The notes under the pieces: model-generated | What the model was told of the DNA's origin: nothing | Database searches by the model: none | Seen by the model: only the letters and a program-made list of their open reading frames with translations | Assembly (NCBI GenBank): GCA_030654305.1 | Contig: JAURXS010000329.1 | Span: forward strand, 1-32,565 | Reading direction: 5' to 3' | Source of the DNA: a bacterium | Lineage (GTDB): Bacteria; Krumholzibacteriota; Krumholzibacteriia; LZORAL124-64-63 | DNA: 32,565 nt | Part shown: one piece after another, positions 9,205 through 18,509 of the stretch | Layout of the letters: each line of letters opens with the position of its first letter | Position numbering within the stretch: position 1 is the stretch's first letter | Made by a program: the position numbers and the translations under genes

Positions 9205-9953
9205 GCGGCGCCACGGCCAGCGCCGGCGCGTCGGGCATCCTGGCGGCCAGGGGCCTGCGCAAGGTCTACCGCGGCCGGGCCGTGGTCGATGCCGTGGACT
9301 TCGAGGTCCGCCCCGGCGAGGTGACGGGCCTGCTCGGGCCCAACGGCGCCGGCAAGACCACGACCTTCTACATCGTGGTCGGCTTCATCCGGCCCGACGC
9401 CGGGACCGTGACCCTGGACGGCAAGGACCTCGCCCGGCTGCCCATGTACAAGCGGGCCCGCCTGGGCCTCGGCTACCTGCCGCAGGAATCGTCGATCTTC
9501 CGCCGGCTGACGGTGGAGCAGAACCTGATGGCCGTGCTCGAGACCCTGCCCATGAGCCGCGCCGCGCGGCGGGAACGGACCGACGAGCTGCTGGAGGAGA
9601 TGCGCATCACGCACATCCGCCGCAGCCGCGGCTACCAGCTGTCCGGCGGTGAGCGCCGGCGGGTCGAGATCGCGCGCGCGCTGACGACGCGCCCCCGCTT
9701 CATGCTGCTGGACGAGCCGTTCGCGGGGATCGACCCCATCGCCGTGGCCGACCTGCAGCGCAGCGTGGCGCGCCTGCGGGAGCAGGGGCTGGGCATCCTG
9801 ATCACCGACCACAACGTGCGCGAGACGCTGAGCATCACCGATCGCGCCTACATCATGTTCGAGGGCCGCATCGCGCTCTCCGGCACGTCCGGCGAGATCG
9901 TGGCCGACGACCGGGCCCGGGAGATCTACCTGGGCGAGGGGTTCCGGCTGTGA
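9201..9953 (+). CDS. lptB: LPS export ABC transporter ATPase LptB
   Basis: This 250-residue ATPase powers LPS extraction from the inner membrane as part of LptB2FG; lptF and lptG lie at 22-24.5 kb on the other strand. Walker A is GPNGAGKTT (46-54), the signature is LSGGERRR (from 147), Walker B is [10 protein letters not shown] (Asp171, Glu172), and the switch His lies in [10 protein letters not shown]. The Q-loop region [17 protein letters not shown] is very close to canonical LptB. The start overlaps the lptC stop just after a run of nine G residues. The gene leads into rpoN, a conserved order in many Gram-negative bacteria. Confidence 0.96.
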   Translation: MSGATASAGASGILAARGLRKVYRGRAVVDAVDFEVRPGEVTGLLGPNGAGKTTTFYIVVGFIRPDAGTVTLDGKDLARLPMYKRARLGLGYLPQESSIFRRLTVEQNLMAVLETLPMSRAARRERTDELLEEMRITHIRRSRGYQLSGGERRRVEIARALTTRPRFMLLDEPFAGIDPIAVADLQRSVARLREQGLGILITDHNVRETLSITDRAYIMFEGRIALSGTSGEIVADDRAREIYLGEGFRL

Positions 9954-9990
9954 GGCCGGCGGTGCGCACGCCAGACGAGGGAACGCGGCG

Positions 9991-11406
9991 ATGGATGTGA
10001 AGCTGAGACTGCACCAGGGGCTCTACCAGCGGCAGCAGCTGGTGATGACCCAGCGCCTGCAGCAGGCCCTGAAGCTGCTCCAGATCCCCACGCTGGAGCT
10101 GGAGCAGGTCCTGCGCCAGGAACTGCAGATCAACCCGCTGCTGGAGGAGTACGATCCCGAGGACGACGAGGCGCCCGAGACGCCGGACGAGAACGAGGAG
10201 GAGCCCGCCGCCCACGAGACCGAGGAGCCGGAGGAGAAGGTCGACTGGGACGAGTACTTCAAGGACGGCTTCCGCGACGGCACCTGGGAGCGGGAGACCG
10301 ACGAGGAGGACCGGCTCGAGCGGCCGGCCGCGTCGGTGCCGTCGGGCCAGCAGGAGCTCGCCGATCAGCTCGCGTACACGCTCGACGAGCCGCTGGACCG
10401 CCGCATCGGGGAGTACATCATCGGCAGCCTGAACCGGGACGGCTACCTGGTCTGCCCGCTGACCGAGATCGCCGCCACCTTCGAGACCGACCTCGAGCGC
10501 GTCGCGCGCGTGCTCGCCGTGATCCAGGGCTTCGACCCGCCCGGGGTGGCGGCCCGCGACATCCAGGAGTGCCTGCTGCTGCAGCTGCGCGCCTCCGGCC
10601 GCGGCGACGGCCCGGAAGCCCTGGTGGTGCGCGACCACTTCGAGGCGCTGAAGAACCGCCGCTTCGCGGACATCGCCCGCGAGATGCACATCACGCCGCG
10701 CGAGGTGCAGGACATCGCCGGCCGCATCGGCGAGCTCGACCCCAAGCCGGGCCTGTCGGTGGTGGGGGAGGGCGCGGCCTACATCACGCCGGACCTCGTG
10801 GTCGAGAAGGTCGACGACGGCTACGTCTGCTACCTGAACGACGGCAACCTGCCGCGGCTGCGCATCAGCAACGCCTACGACGCCGTGGCCGCGGGCAAGC
10901 AGGGCGGCGACGACGACACCGTGCAGTTCATCGACGAGAAGCGCCGCTACGCCGAGTGGATCATCAAGACGATCGAGCAGCGGCGCCGCACCATGATCAA
11001 GGTCATGGAGGCGATCGTGCGCGAGCAGGGCGAGTTCTTCGAGCAGGGCGCCATCGCCCTGCGGCCCCTGACCCTGCAGCAGGTGGCCACGGCCATCGGC
11101 ATGCACGAGTCGACCGTCTCGCGCGTGACCAAGCAGAAGTACGTCCAGACGCCGCGCGGCGTGTTCCCGCTGAAGTACTTCTTCTCGGCGGGGCTGGACA
11201 CCGACGAGGGGGACGAGGTCGCCGCGAAGGCGGTCAAGCAGATGATCCAGGAGATCGTGGCCGCGGAGAGCCCGGCCCGGCCCCTGTCCGACAAGAGGAT
11301 CGTGGACCTGCTCTCGGAGAAGGGTCTGAAGATCGCCCGGCGCACGGTCGCCAAGTACCGCGAGCAGATGGGCATCCTGAACGCGAGGATGCGCAAGCAG
11401 TTCTAG
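9991..11406 (+). CDS. rpoN: RNA polymerase sigma-54 factor
   Basis: This 471-residue protein is a complete sigma54, which directs RNA polymerase to -24/-12 promoters and needs AAA+ activators. The Gln/Leu-rich region I (LRLHQGLYQRQQLVMTQRLQ) is at the N-terminus. An acidic region II spans about 52-110. The core-binding region follows (LNRDGYLVCPLTEIA, GFDPPGVAARDIQECL). The helix-turn-helix lies around TLQQVATAIGMHESTVSRVT, and the RpoN box is ARRTVAKYREQMG at 449-461. A likely ribosome site is GAGGGA. It lies between lptB and hpf, a widespread order. A sigma54-like site at 7536 could make the operon autoregulated. Confidence 0.97.
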   Translation: MDVKLRLHQGLYQRQQLVMTQRLQQALKLLQIPTLELEQVLRQELQINPLLEEYDPEDDEAPETPDENEEEPAAHETEEPEEKVDWDEYFKDGFRDGTWERETDEEDRLERPAASVPSGQQELADQLAYTLDEPLDRRIGEYIIGSLNRDGYLVCPLTEIAATFETDLERVARVLAVIQGFDPPGVAARDIQECLLLQLRASGRGDGPEALVVRDHFEALKNRRFADIAREMHITPREVQDIAGRIGELDPKPGLSVVGEGAAYITPDLVVEKVDDGYVCYLNDGNLPRLRISNAYDAVAAGKQGGDDDTVQFIDEKRRYAEWIIKTIEQRRRTMIKVMEAIVREQGEFFEQGAIALRPLTLQQVATAIGMHESTVSRVTKQKYVQTPRGVFPLKYFFSAGLDTDEGDEVAAKAVKQMIQEIVAAESPARPLSDKRIVDLLSEKGLKIARRTVAKYREQMGILNARMRKQF

Positions 11407-11413
11407 AACCGAC

Positions 11414-11428
11414 CCGGTCCGCGACCGG
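11414..11428 (+). other. Small hairpin before the hpf ribosome site
   Basis: CCGGTC and GACCGG form a 6-bp stem with loop CGC, ending just before AAGGAGG, the hpf ribosome binding site. It could tune hpf translation or mark RNA processing between rpoN and hpf. This is inference only. Confidence 0.3.
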
Positions 11429-11440
11429 AAGGAGGACGCC

Positions 11441-11971
11441 ATGCAGCTCGAGATCAACAGCCGTCACTTCACCCTCGGCGACGACATGCGTGACAAGATC
11501 GTCGAGAAGCTCGAGAACCTGAAGCGCTACAGCCCGAGCGACCCGCTGGCCGCCCGTCTCACGCTGACGCTCGAGGGCGGTCGCTTCACCGGCGACCTCT
11601 CGCTGAACCTCAAGCAGTACTCCTGCCACACCAAGGTGCAGCACGTCGAGCCCGACGGCGCGGCCTTCCTGGCCATCGAGAGCGTCGAGCGGCAGGTGCG
11701 TCGGCACAAGGACCGGGTCAAGGACCACCGCGGGCGCGGCGAGGAGGGCGGCCTCGGCGAGGTCCTGGCCGGCCCCGGCCTGCTCGACAACAGCGGCTCG
11801 GCCCTGTCGCAGGAGGGCTTCCAGCTGCGCGACCTGACGGTGGACCAGGCGCAGGAGGCCTTCGCGGCCTCGAGCAGCCCGTTCTTCGTCTTCCGCAACA
11901 CCGAGAACGGCGAGGTTGCCGTGCTGTACCGCCGCGACGACGGCGGCTACGGCCTGATGCGGCAGGAATAG
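11441..11971 (+). CDS. hpf: Ribosome hibernation promoting factor, long form
   Basis: The 176-residue product is a long-form HPF that dimerises 70S ribosomes into inactive 100S particles under stress. The N-terminal S30AE domain (1 to about 105) includes FTLGDDMRDKIVEKLENL, LTLEGGRFTGDLSLNL and AIESVERQVRRHKDRVKDH. A linker of about 25 residues leads to the C-terminal dimerisation domain (about 125-176), with LTVDQAQEAF, SPFFVFRNTENGEVAVLYRRDDGGYGL. Short HPFs of Enterobacteria lack this second domain. AAGGAGG lies upstream of the ATG. Position between rpoN and hprK matches the common rpoN-hpf-(pts) cluster. Confidence 0.95.
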   Translation: MQLEINSRHFTLGDDMRDKIVEKLENLKRYSPSDPLAARLTLTLEGGRFTGDLSLNLKQYSCHTKVQHVEPDGAAFLAIESVERQVRRHKDRVKDHRGRGEEGGLGEVLAGPGLLDNSGSALSQEGFQLRDLTVDQAQEAFAASSSPFFVFRNTENGEVAVLYRRDDGGYGLMRQE

Positions 11972-11980
11972 GGGCGCGAC

Positions 11981-12952
11981 GTGCAGGAGCCGGTCACCGT
12001 CCAGAAGGTCCACCAGGACCTGCGCGAGACCCTCGGTCTCGCGCTGCTGACGAGCCTCCCCGCGCAGGACGTCCCGCTCGCCGCGGGGGACGTCCACCGC
12101 CCCGGCATGGCGCTGATGGGGTTCATGGAGAACTTCCTGCCCCACCGCCTGCAGGTCCTGGGCGAATCCGAGCTGGCCTACCTGGTCACCCTCGACCCCG
12201 ACGCGCAGCGCGGGGCCCTGGAGCGCCTGGTCGCCCTGCAGGCCCCGGCGGTGTTCGTGACCCGGGACCAGGCGGTGCCCGCCGCCTGGCTGGCCGCGGC
12301 CGACGCGGCCGGGCTGCCCGTGCTGCGCACCCCGATGGCCACCGAGGAGTTCATCCACGAGCTGTCGGTCTACCTCACCGACGCCTTCGCGCCGCGCGCC
12401 GAGCTGCACGGTTCGCTGGTGGACGTTTACGGCATCGGCATGCTGTTCACCGGCAAGAGCGGCATCGGCAAGAGCGAGTGCGCGCTCGACCTCGTGGAGC
12501 GGGGGCACCGCCTGGTGGCCGACGACATCGTCGAGGTCAGCCGCGTGGGCGACGACGTGCTGGTGGGCCGCTTCCGCGAGGTGCTGCAGCACAACCTGGA
12601 GATCCGCGGCGTCGGCGTGATCGACGTGCAGGCCATCTTCGGCATCCGCGGCATCCGCATGCAGAAGCGCATCGAGGTCGAGGTCAACCTCCAGCAGTGG
12701 CGGGCCGACGCCGACTACGAGCGCATGGGGCTCGACCGCGAGCAGACCGAGATCCTGGGCGTGCCGATCCCGCGCATCGTCGTGCCGATCTATCCCGGCA
12801 AGAACATCACGGTCATCGCGGAGGTGATCGCCCTGGACCTGATGCTGAAGATCTACGGCATCGACTCCGCACAGGACCTGAACCGCCGCATCATGGAGAC
12901 GCTGCGCTCCGGGGACCGGCTGCGCCGGTACCTGCGGCACGACAGGGAGTAA
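11981..12952 (+). CDS. hprK: HPr kinase/phosphorylase
   Basis: This 323-residue enzyme phosphorylates HPr on a regulatory serine and can reverse the reaction, tying PTS activity to metabolic state. The C-terminal kinase domain has the P-loop GKSGIGKS (158-165), VADDIVEV, and the HprK signature LEIRGVGVIDVQAIFGIRGIR region. The N-terminal domain (about 1-130) is typical. The GTG start is nine bases after hpf; the ribosome site is weak, so coupling is likely. Its target serine is present in the HPr encoded at 15415. It precedes the PTS EIIA gene by two bases. Confidence 0.95.
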   Translation: MQEPVTVQKVHQDLRETLGLALLTSLPAQDVPLAAGDVHRPGMALMGFMENFLPHRLQVLGESELAYLVTLDPDAQRGALERLVALQAPAVFVTRDQAVPAAWLAAADAAGLPVLRTPMATEEFIHELSVYLTDAFAPRAELHGSLVDVYGIGMLFTGKSGIGKSECALDLVERGHRLVADDIVEVSRVGDDVLVGRFREVLQHNLEIRGVGVIDVQAIFGIRGIRMQKRIEVEVNLQQWRADADYERMGLDREQTEILGVPIPRIVVPIYPGKNITVIAEVIALDLMLKIYGIDSAQDLNRRIMETLRSGDRLRRYLRHDRE

Positions 12953-12954
12953 TC

Positions 12955-13359
12955 ATGCTCTGCGGCCTCGTCGTCACGCACGGCGGCATCGGCAAGGAAC
13001 TGGTCCGGGTCGTGGAACTGGTGCTCGGGCCGGTGCCCGGGCTGGCGGCCATGACCAACAGCGGCAAGTCGGTCCAGGACCTGATCGACGAGATCCGCGC
13101 CTGGGCGGCCGCGAACTGCGGCGCGCCGGGCGACGGCCTGCTGCTGTTCATCGACGACTTCGGGGGGAGCTGCGCCAACGCCGCGCAGATCGCCGCGATC
13201 GGCGGCACGCCGGCGCGCATCCTGACCGGGATCAACCTGGCCATGCTGCTGGACTTCGTCACCTGGCGCGACACGCTGGGGCTCGACGAGCTGCCGCGTC
13301 GCCTGGTCGAGAAGGGACGCGACGCCATCACCGCGCTCGGACCCGTCCAGGAGGGCTGA
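12955..13359 (+). CDS. PTS mannose-family EIIA component
   Basis: The 134-residue cytoplasmic protein matches the mannose/sorbose-family EIIA domain. LVVTHGGIGKEL carries the phosphorylation-site His9 (usually His10), and LLLFIDDFGGSCANAA and GINLAMLLDFVTWRD complete the fold. It would take phosphate from HPr-His15 and pass it to the EIIB next door. AGGGAG lies just upstream of the ATG. It stands two bases after hprK and seven before EIIB. The sugar specificity cannot be set from this subunit. Confidence 0.92.
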   Translation: MLCGLVVTHGGIGKELVRVVELVLGPVPGLAAMTNSGKSVQDLIDEIRAWAAANCGAPGDGLLLFIDDFGGSCANAAQIAAIGGTPARILTGINLAMLLDFVTWRDTLGLDELPRRLVEKGRDAITALGPVQEG

Positions 13360-13366
13360 GCGCACC

Positions 13367-13873
13367 ATGCCGCTGCTGCTGGCCCGCATCGACGACCGCT
13401 TCATCCACGGCCAGGTGACCGTCGGCTGGTGCCGCAAGCTCGAGCCCGACCACCTCGTGCTGTGCAACGACGAGATCGCCGCCGACCCCTGGCAGCGCCG
13501 CGTCTACGCCAGTTCGGTGCCGCCGCGCATCCGCGTCTGGGTCCGCGACCGCGCCGGAACGGCCGCCCTGCTCGGCGACGGTCCCGAGGCGCTGCCCGCC
13601 GACGAGGGCGCGGTGCTGCTGACCGGCGGTCCGGCCGACATGCTCGACCTGGCGCGGCGGGGCGTGCCCCTGCCGGTGGTCAACGTCGGCGGCATGCACA
13701 TCGGCGGCGGCAAGCGCGAGCTGCTGGAATCGGTCTACGTCGACCGCGCCGACGTCGCGAGCCTGCGCGCCCTCTTGGCCGCCGGATCGCGGCTGACCGC
13801 GCAGACGGTGCCCGGCACGCGCGCGGTCGAGATCGACCGCGCGCTGCTGGACACGCTGGAGGAGGCGCGTTGA
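13367..13873 (+). CDS. PTS mannose-family EIIB component
   Basis: This 168-residue protein is a stand-alone EIIB of the mannose/sorbose family. The phosphorylation-site loop RIDDRFIHGQVTVGW includes His14 (usually His15), followed by VLCNDEIA; later, VNVGGMHIGGGKR is a family hallmark. It passes phosphate to sugar bound by the EIIC-EIID membrane unit. AGGAGGG lies about 13 bases upstream of the ATG. The stop overlaps the EIIC start (TTGA). Confidence 0.93.
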   Translation: MPLLLARIDDRFIHGQVTVGWCRKLEPDHLVLCNDEIAADPWQRRVYASSVPPRIRVWVRDRAGTAALLGDGPEALPADEGAVLLTGGPADMLDLARRGVPLPVVNVGGMHIGGGKRELLESVYVDRADVASLRALLAAGSRLTAQTVPGTRAVEIDRALLDTLEEAR

Positions 13874-14619
13874 ACCCGGTCGAGATCGCCGCCTGGTGGC
13901 CGCAGATCGCCGCGACCGCGCTGCTGGGCGCGCTGCTGGTCCTGGACGACACGGCCTACGCGCAGACCTGGCTCAGCCAGCCCGTCTGCGGCGGCGTGCT
14001 CGCGGGCCTGGTCTGGGGGCATCCCGGGGCCGGGCTGGCCCTGGGGCTGACCGTGCAGCTGCTGTCGCTGGGGAACCTGCCGGTCGGGCAGGCCTTCGTC
14101 GGTGAGCGCGTCGGACCGCTGCTCGGGGCCGTCGGCGCGGCGTCGGCCGCGGGCTGGAATCCCGGCCTGCCCTTCGGCGGGCCGGGCGCGGAAGCGGGCC
14201 GTCTCGGCTGGCTGCTGCTGGCGGTCGCGCTTGGCAGCTGCCTCGGCGACCGGCTGGTCCGCTGGGAGCGCGTCTGGCACACCCGCCTGGTCGCCGGCGC
14301 CATGCGCGGGTTGCGGGAGGGCCGGCTGGAGGTGCTGGAACGGGCCCACCGCTCCTCGCTGGCCGGCGTCGCGATCCGCGGCGCCCTGACGACCCTCGCG
14401 GTCTGGGGCCTGGTGGCGCTGCTCTGGATCCCGGCCTACGAGCGGTTGCCCGACCGCATCGTGGCGGCCCTGGCCCTGCTGCCCTGGTTCGCCCCGGCGG
14501 TGGCGATCGGCTCGCTGGTGGAACTCTACGGCAGCCGCGCCGGCGCGCGCTGGATCGCCGGCGGCGCGGCGGGCACGCTGGCCCTGGCCTGGACCCTGGC
14601 GCGGCTGGGCGCCTCGTGA
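13870..14619 (+). CDS. PTS mannose-family EIIC component (membrane permease)
   Basis: The 249-residue polytopic membrane protein matches mannose-family EIIC. Hydrophobic segments include ALLGALLVLDDTAYAQTW, GGVLAGLVWGHPGAGLALGL, LLLAVALGSCLGD, ALTTLAVWGLVALLW and IVAALALLPWFAPAVAIGSL. The motif LTVQLLSLGNLPVG is typical. The start is a TTG at 13870, four bases into the end of EIIB and preceded by GGAGGAGG. The EIID start overlaps its stop. It is close to normal length, so it should form a working channel with EIID. Confidence 0.85.
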   Translation: MNPVEIAAWWPQIAATALLGALLVLDDTAYAQTWLSQPVCGGVLAGLVWGHPGAGLALGLTVQLLSLGNLPVGQAFVGERVGPLLGAVGAASAAGWNPGLPFGGPGAEAGRLGWLLLAVALGSCLGDRLVRWERVWHTRLVAGAMRGLREGRLEVLERAHRSSLAGVAIRGALTTLAVWGLVALLWIPAYERLPDRIVAALALLPWFAPAVAIGSLVELYGSRAGARWIAGGAAGTLALAWTLARLGAS

Positions 14620-15374
14620 GCGCCCGCGGCGGCCGGCCCGACGACCTGCACGGGATCTACCGGCGTTCGCTGGGCCTGCAGGGCTCGTGGAATCCGGAGC
14701 GCATGCAGAACCTCGGTCTGGCCGTGGCCCTGCTGCCCTGGCTGCGACGGTCGGGCGCGGCGCCGGCGGACCTGCGGCGCTTCTGCCGCCGCCACCTGGA
14801 GTTCTTCAACACCAACCCCTACTTCGCGAACCTGCTGCTGGGGGGGCTGGTGCGGCTGGAGGCGGAGAACCTGCGCGGCGGCGCGACGCCCGTCCGGACG
14901 CTGACGATGTTCAAGGATTCGCTCGGGCGGGCGCTGGCCTCCCTGGGCGACCAGTTCCTGTGGCTGGGCCTGCAGCCGGCGCTGATGCTGCTGGCCGTCC
15001 TTTCGGCCTGGCCGGGGCTGGTCTGGCCGCCCCTGCTGGTGGTGGGCCTGTTCGCCGTGACCCAGCTGCTGCTGCGGCGCCGCGCCCTGCTGGTGGGCTA
15101 CGACCTGGGACTGGACATCGTGGACCTGCTGGGCTCGCCGCGCTGGCATCGCGCCATCTGGACCGCGAAGCGGGCCGGCGCCCTGCTGACCGGCGTGCTG
15201 GCCGGGATGACCGCCGTGAGCAGCTGGTCGCGCCTGGGCGACCCCGGCGGGACGACGACCGTGCTGGGCACCGCGCTGGCGATGGCGGCCGCCCTGTTCC
15301 TGCGGCGGCGCTGGCCGGGGGAGGGCCTGCTGCTGGCGCTGGTGCCGCTTGCCCTGCTCCTATCGTGCCTGTAA
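14616..15374 (+). CDS. PTS mannose-family EIID component
   Basis: This 252-residue membrane protein matches EIID, found only in the mannose PTS family. The N-terminal amphipathic part has YRRSLGLQGSWNPERMQNLG and FCRRHLEFFNTNPYFANLLLGG. TMFKDSLGRALASLGDQFLWLGL precedes C-terminal hydrophobic segments. It is somewhat shorter than typical EIID (about 270-300) but has the main motifs. Start GTG at 14616 overlaps the EIIC stop. Having both EIIC and EIID argues for real transport rather than only regulation. Confidence 0.88.
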   Translation: MSARGGRPDDLHGIYRRSLGLQGSWNPERMQNLGLAVALLPWLRRSGAAPADLRRFCRRHLEFFNTNPYFANLLLGGLVRLEAENLRGGATPVRTLTMFKDSLGRALASLGDQFLWLGLQPALMLLAVLSAWPGLVWPPLLVVGLFAVTQLLLRRRALLVGYDLGLDIVDLLGSPRWHRAIWTAKRAGALLTGVLAGMTAVSSWSRLGDPGGTTTVLGTALAMAAALFLRRRWPGEGLLLALVPLALLLSCL

Positions 15375-15414
15375 CTTGCGGACGGCTATTTCGCCCCCGA
15401 ACCAAGGACGCACC

Positions 15415-15696
15415 GTGATCGCAACCGTCGCCACCATCTCCGACCCCGTCGGCTTCCACCTGCGCGCCGCGGGACGGATCGTGAAACTGGCCAAGACGTT
15501 CGACGCCGAGGTGACGGTCCGCTTCCAGGGCCGGGTGGCGAACGCCAAGAGCATCATGGGGCTGGCCAGCCTGGCGGCCGACTGCGGCAGCGTCGTCGAG
15601 CTGGAGATCGACGGGCCCGACGACGCGGCGGCCGCCGCGGCCCTGGTCCGGCTGATCGAGATCGAGCTGGCGCACCCCGAGGTCCCGGAAGGCTGA
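15415..15696 (+). CDS. ptsH: Phosphocarrier protein HPr
   Basis: The 93-residue HPr carries phosphate from EI to EIIA. The active-site loop is DPVGFHLRAAG with His15; the usual H-A-R-P is here H-L-R-A, so the proline after Arg17 is replaced. The regulatory site is Ser46 in AKSIMGLASLAA, the target of HprK. Conservation of both sites supports dual control. I chose GTG at 15415, behind AAGGAC, since it places His15 and Ser46 at family positions; the upstream extension is not HPr-like. It is one base from ptsI. Confidence 0.92.
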   Translation: MIATVATISDPVGFHLRAAGRIVKLAKTFDAEVTVRFQGRVANAKSIMGLASLAADCGSVVELEIDGPDDAAAAAALVRLIEIELAHPEVPEG

Positions 15697-15697
15697 C

Positions 15698-17470
15698 ATG
15701 AGGATCCTGCGCGGCATCCCCGCTTCGCCCGGCACGGCCCTGGCCCGCGTCCACCACGTGACGCGCGACCTGCCCGTGGTCGTGCGCGCCGTGCTGCCCG
15801 CGTCGGACCTCGACCGCGAGGTGTCGCGCCTGCACGCGGCGCTCGCGGACGCCCGCGCCCAGATCCAGGCCCTGGTCGCGCGGCTCAGCGCGGACCTCGG
15901 GCCGGAGGGCGCGGCGATCCTGGAGAGCCACCTGCTCATCCTCGAGGACGAACTGGTCGTCGACCGCGCGGTCGCGCTCGTGCGCGCGCAGTCCTGCAAC
16001 GCGGAAGCCGCCTTCCACGACGCCGTGGCCGAGGTCGCGTCCAGCCTGCTCGAATCCCAGGACGACTACCTGCGCGAGCGCGTCCAGGACCTGCGCGACG
16101 TCGAGGACCGGGTCCTGCGGGCCCTGATGGGGCTCGGCGTCGGGCGCCTCGTCGGTCCCGCGACGCCCAGCGTGGTCGCGGCCGACGACCTGGCCCCGTC
16201 GGACACCGCGGCCATCGGCGCGCGCAACGTGCTGGCGTTCGCGCTGGGCGGGGGCAGCCGGACCAGCCACGTGGCGATCCTCGCCCGCTCGCTGGGCATC
16301 CCGGCGGTGGCCGGTCTCGGCGCGGCCGTGGCGGAGCTGCACGACGGCGATCTGGTCGCCGTCGACGGCGACCGCGGCGAGGTCATCCTGCAGCCCGACA
16401 GCGAGACCGTCGCCCGCTACCGGCAGCTGAGCCAGCAGCAGCTGACCGTGAACGCCAAGCTGGCCCACCTGAAGGACGAGCCGGCGATCACGCCCGACGG
16501 CCGCCGCCTGGGCATGCTGGCGAACATCGAGATGCCCGTCGAGGTGGAGAAGGCGCTGGCCTGCGGCGCCGAGGGGATCGGCCTGCTGCGGACCGAGTAC
16601 ATCTACTTCCAGCGCCAGACCATCCCGACCGAGGCGGAGCAGCTCGAGATCTACGCCGGGATCATGCGCGGCATGGAGGGCCGGCCGGTCGTCTTCCGCA
16701 CCCTGGACGTCGGCGGCGACAAGGTCCAGCGCTACCTCGGGGCGCGCAAGGAGTCCAACCCCTTCCTGGGCTGGCGCGGCATCCGCTTCCTGCTGGCCAA
16801 CCGGCCCCTGCTCAAGGCCCAGCTGCGCGCGATCTACCGCGCCGCCGCCGGCGGGCCGGCGCGGCTGATGTTCCCGATGATCACCGGCGTCGAGGAGCTG
16901 CGCGAGGCGCGCGACGCCTGCCGCGAGTGCGTGGCCGAGCTGGCGGCCGAGGGGCTGCCCCACGACCCGGACCTCGAGGTGGGGATCATGATCGAGACGC
17001 CGGCCGCCGCGCTGGTGGCCGACCTGCTCGCCGACGAGTGCGACTTCTTCAGCTTCGGCACCAACGACCTCGTCCAGTACACCCTGGCGATGGACCGCCT
17101 GAACAGCCGCGTGGCGTACCTCTACCAGCCGGTGCACCCCGCCGTGCTGCGCCTGCTGCGCGACGCGACCGCCGCCGCGCACGCGGCCGGCATCCGGGTC
17201 GGCATCTGCGGCGAGATGGCTTCCGAGACGCGCTACGCCGAGATCCTGCTGGGCCTCGGGCTCGACGAGGTCAGCGTCCACGCCGCGCAGCTGCCGAAGA
17301 TCAAGCAGGTCGTGCGCTGGACGACGGTCGCGGAGGCCAAGGGGCTCCTGGCCGACCTGATGTCGCGCCGCACCGCCGCCGAGGCCGACCTCCTGCTCGC
17401 CGACTACCTGGCCGAGAAGAAACGCCAGCGCGCCGCCGCCGGGTCGCCGGAGGTGCCCGATGGCGCCTGA
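15698..17470 (+). CDS. ptsI: Phosphoenolpyruvate-protein phosphotransferase (enzyme I)
   Basis: This 590-residue EI takes phosphate from PEP and passes it to HPr. The N-terminal phosphohistidine domain has GGSRTSHVAILARSLGIPAV with active His191 (E. coli His189). The C-terminal PEP-binding TIM barrel has GAEGIGLLRTEYIYF, FRTLDVGGDKVQRYL, MIETPAA, FSFGTNDLVQYTLAMDR and the catalytic GICGEMAS with Cys504. The length is typical. GGAAGG precedes the ATG. The last 11 bases overlap the isomerase gene. Confidence 0.97.
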   Translation: MRILRGIPASPGTALARVHHVTRDLPVVVRAVLPASDLDREVSRLHAALADARAQIQALVARLSADLGPEGAAILESHLLILEDELVVDRAVALVRAQSCNAEAAFHDAVAEVASSLLESQDDYLRERVQDLRDVEDRVLRALMGLGVGRLVGPATPSVVAADDLAPSDTAAIGARNVLAFALGGGSRTSHVAILARSLGIPAVAGLGAAVAELHDGDLVAVDGDRGEVILQPDSETVARYRQLSQQQLTVNAKLAHLKDEPAITPDGRRLGMLANIEMPVEVEKALACGAEGIGLLRTEYIYFQRQTIPTEAEQLEIYAGIMRGMEGRPVVFRTLDVGGDKVQRYLGARKESNPFLGWRGIRFLLANRPLLKAQLRAIYRAAAGGPARLMFPMITGVEELREARDACRECVAELAAEGLPHDPDLEVGIMIETPAAALVADLLADECDFFSFGTNDLVQYTLAMDRLNSRVAYLYQPVHPAVLRLLRDATAAAHAAGIRVGICGEMASETRYAEILLGLGLDEVSVHAAQLPKIKQVVRWTTVAEAKGLLADLMSRRTAAEADLLLADYLAEKKRQRAAAGSPEVPDGA

Positions 17471-18509
17471 GGCGGGGCTCAAGGCCATGCTCGCCCACGT
17501 GCGCGACCTGCCGGCGCAGCTGGAGGCCGCGCCCGGGCTGCCGGGATTGGCGGACCTGGCGCCGCCGAGCGTCCCGATCCGCGACGTGCTGGTCTGCGGC
17601 ATGGGGGGCTCGGCCATCGCCGGCGACCTGCTCGCGCCGGTGGCCGAGCACGCGGGGGTCCGCCTGGCGGTCCGCCGCGAGGCCGACCTGCCCGGGTGGC
17701 TCGACGAGCGGACCCTGCTGGTGTTCAGCAGCTATTCCGGCCGGACCGGCGAGACGCTGGGGGCGGCCCGCGCCGCCGTCGGCCTGCCGAATCCCCGCGT
17801 GGCGATCACGACCGGCGGACCGCTGGGCGACCTCGCGGACGGCGCCGCCGCGCCTTGCCCGCGGGTGACGCTGCCCCCGGGTCTGCCGCCGCGCGCCGCG
17901 CTGGGCCACGGCCTGGGCGCCCTCGCCTGCGTCCTGGACCGCGTCGGCGCCGTGCCCGGCCTGGCGGCCCAACTGCCGGCGGCCGCCGCGGCGTGGCGCC
18001 GGGGCGAAGAGACTTGCGGGCCGGCCGCCGGCCCGGACAACCCCGCGCTGCTGGCGGCGCGGGCCGCGCTGGGGCGCCTGCTGGTGGTCTACACCTGCTC
18101 GCCGGAGGCGCACGCCCCCGGGATGCGCCTGAAGGCCCAGGTCAACGAGAACGGCAAGAGCCCGGCGCTGGTCGTCGCCCTGCCCGAGGCCGCCCACAAC
18201 GACATCGTGGGCTGGGAGGTGCTGCGCCCGCGGCGGCGGGATTTCCTGCTGCTGATGCTGCATTCCGGCGACGAGACCCCGGAGGCCCGCCTGCGCGCGC
18301 GCACGGTCGCCGACCTGTTGGACGGGGAGTTCCAGGCGCGGATCGAGCACGAGGCCGCGGGAGATTTTCCGCTGGCGAGGATCCTGTCCCTGGTGCAGTT
18401 TGGCGACTACCTGTCCTGCTACCTGGCCGCCGCGGCCGGGGTCGATCCCGTGCCCGTGGCGCGCATCGACGCGCTCAAGGACCGGATGCGGAAGGACGGC
18501 GGAACGTGA
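17460..18509 (+). CDS. Bifunctional phosphoglucose/phosphomannose isomerase
   Basis: The 349-residue protein has two SIS domains of the PGI/PMI family known from archaea and several bacterial phyla, which interconverts glucose-6-P or mannose-6-P with fructose-6-P. Motifs are [48 protein letters not shown], and the C-terminal [14 protein letters not shown] followed by [17 protein letters not shown]. The ATG at 17460 overlaps ptsI by 11 bases, behind GGAGG. Its place right after a mannose-type PTS suggests it processes the imported sugar phosphate; this link is inference. Confidence 0.9.
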   Translation: MAPEAGLKAMLAHVRDLPAQLEAAPGLPGLADLAPPSVPIRDVLVCGMGGSAIAGDLLAPVAEHAGVRLAVRREADLPGWLDERTLLVFSSYSGRTGETLGAARAAVGLPNPRVAITTGGPLGDLADGAAAPCPRVTLPPGLPPRAALGHGLGALACVLDRVGAVPGLAAQLPAAAAAWRRGEETCGPAAGPDNPALLAARAALGRLLVVYTCSPEAHAPGMRLKAQVNENGKSPALVVALPEAAHNDIVGWEVLRPRRRDFLLLMLHSGDETPEARLRARTVADLLDGEFQARIEHEAAGDFPLARILSLVQFGDYLSCYLAAAAGVDPVPVARIDALKDRMRKDGGT

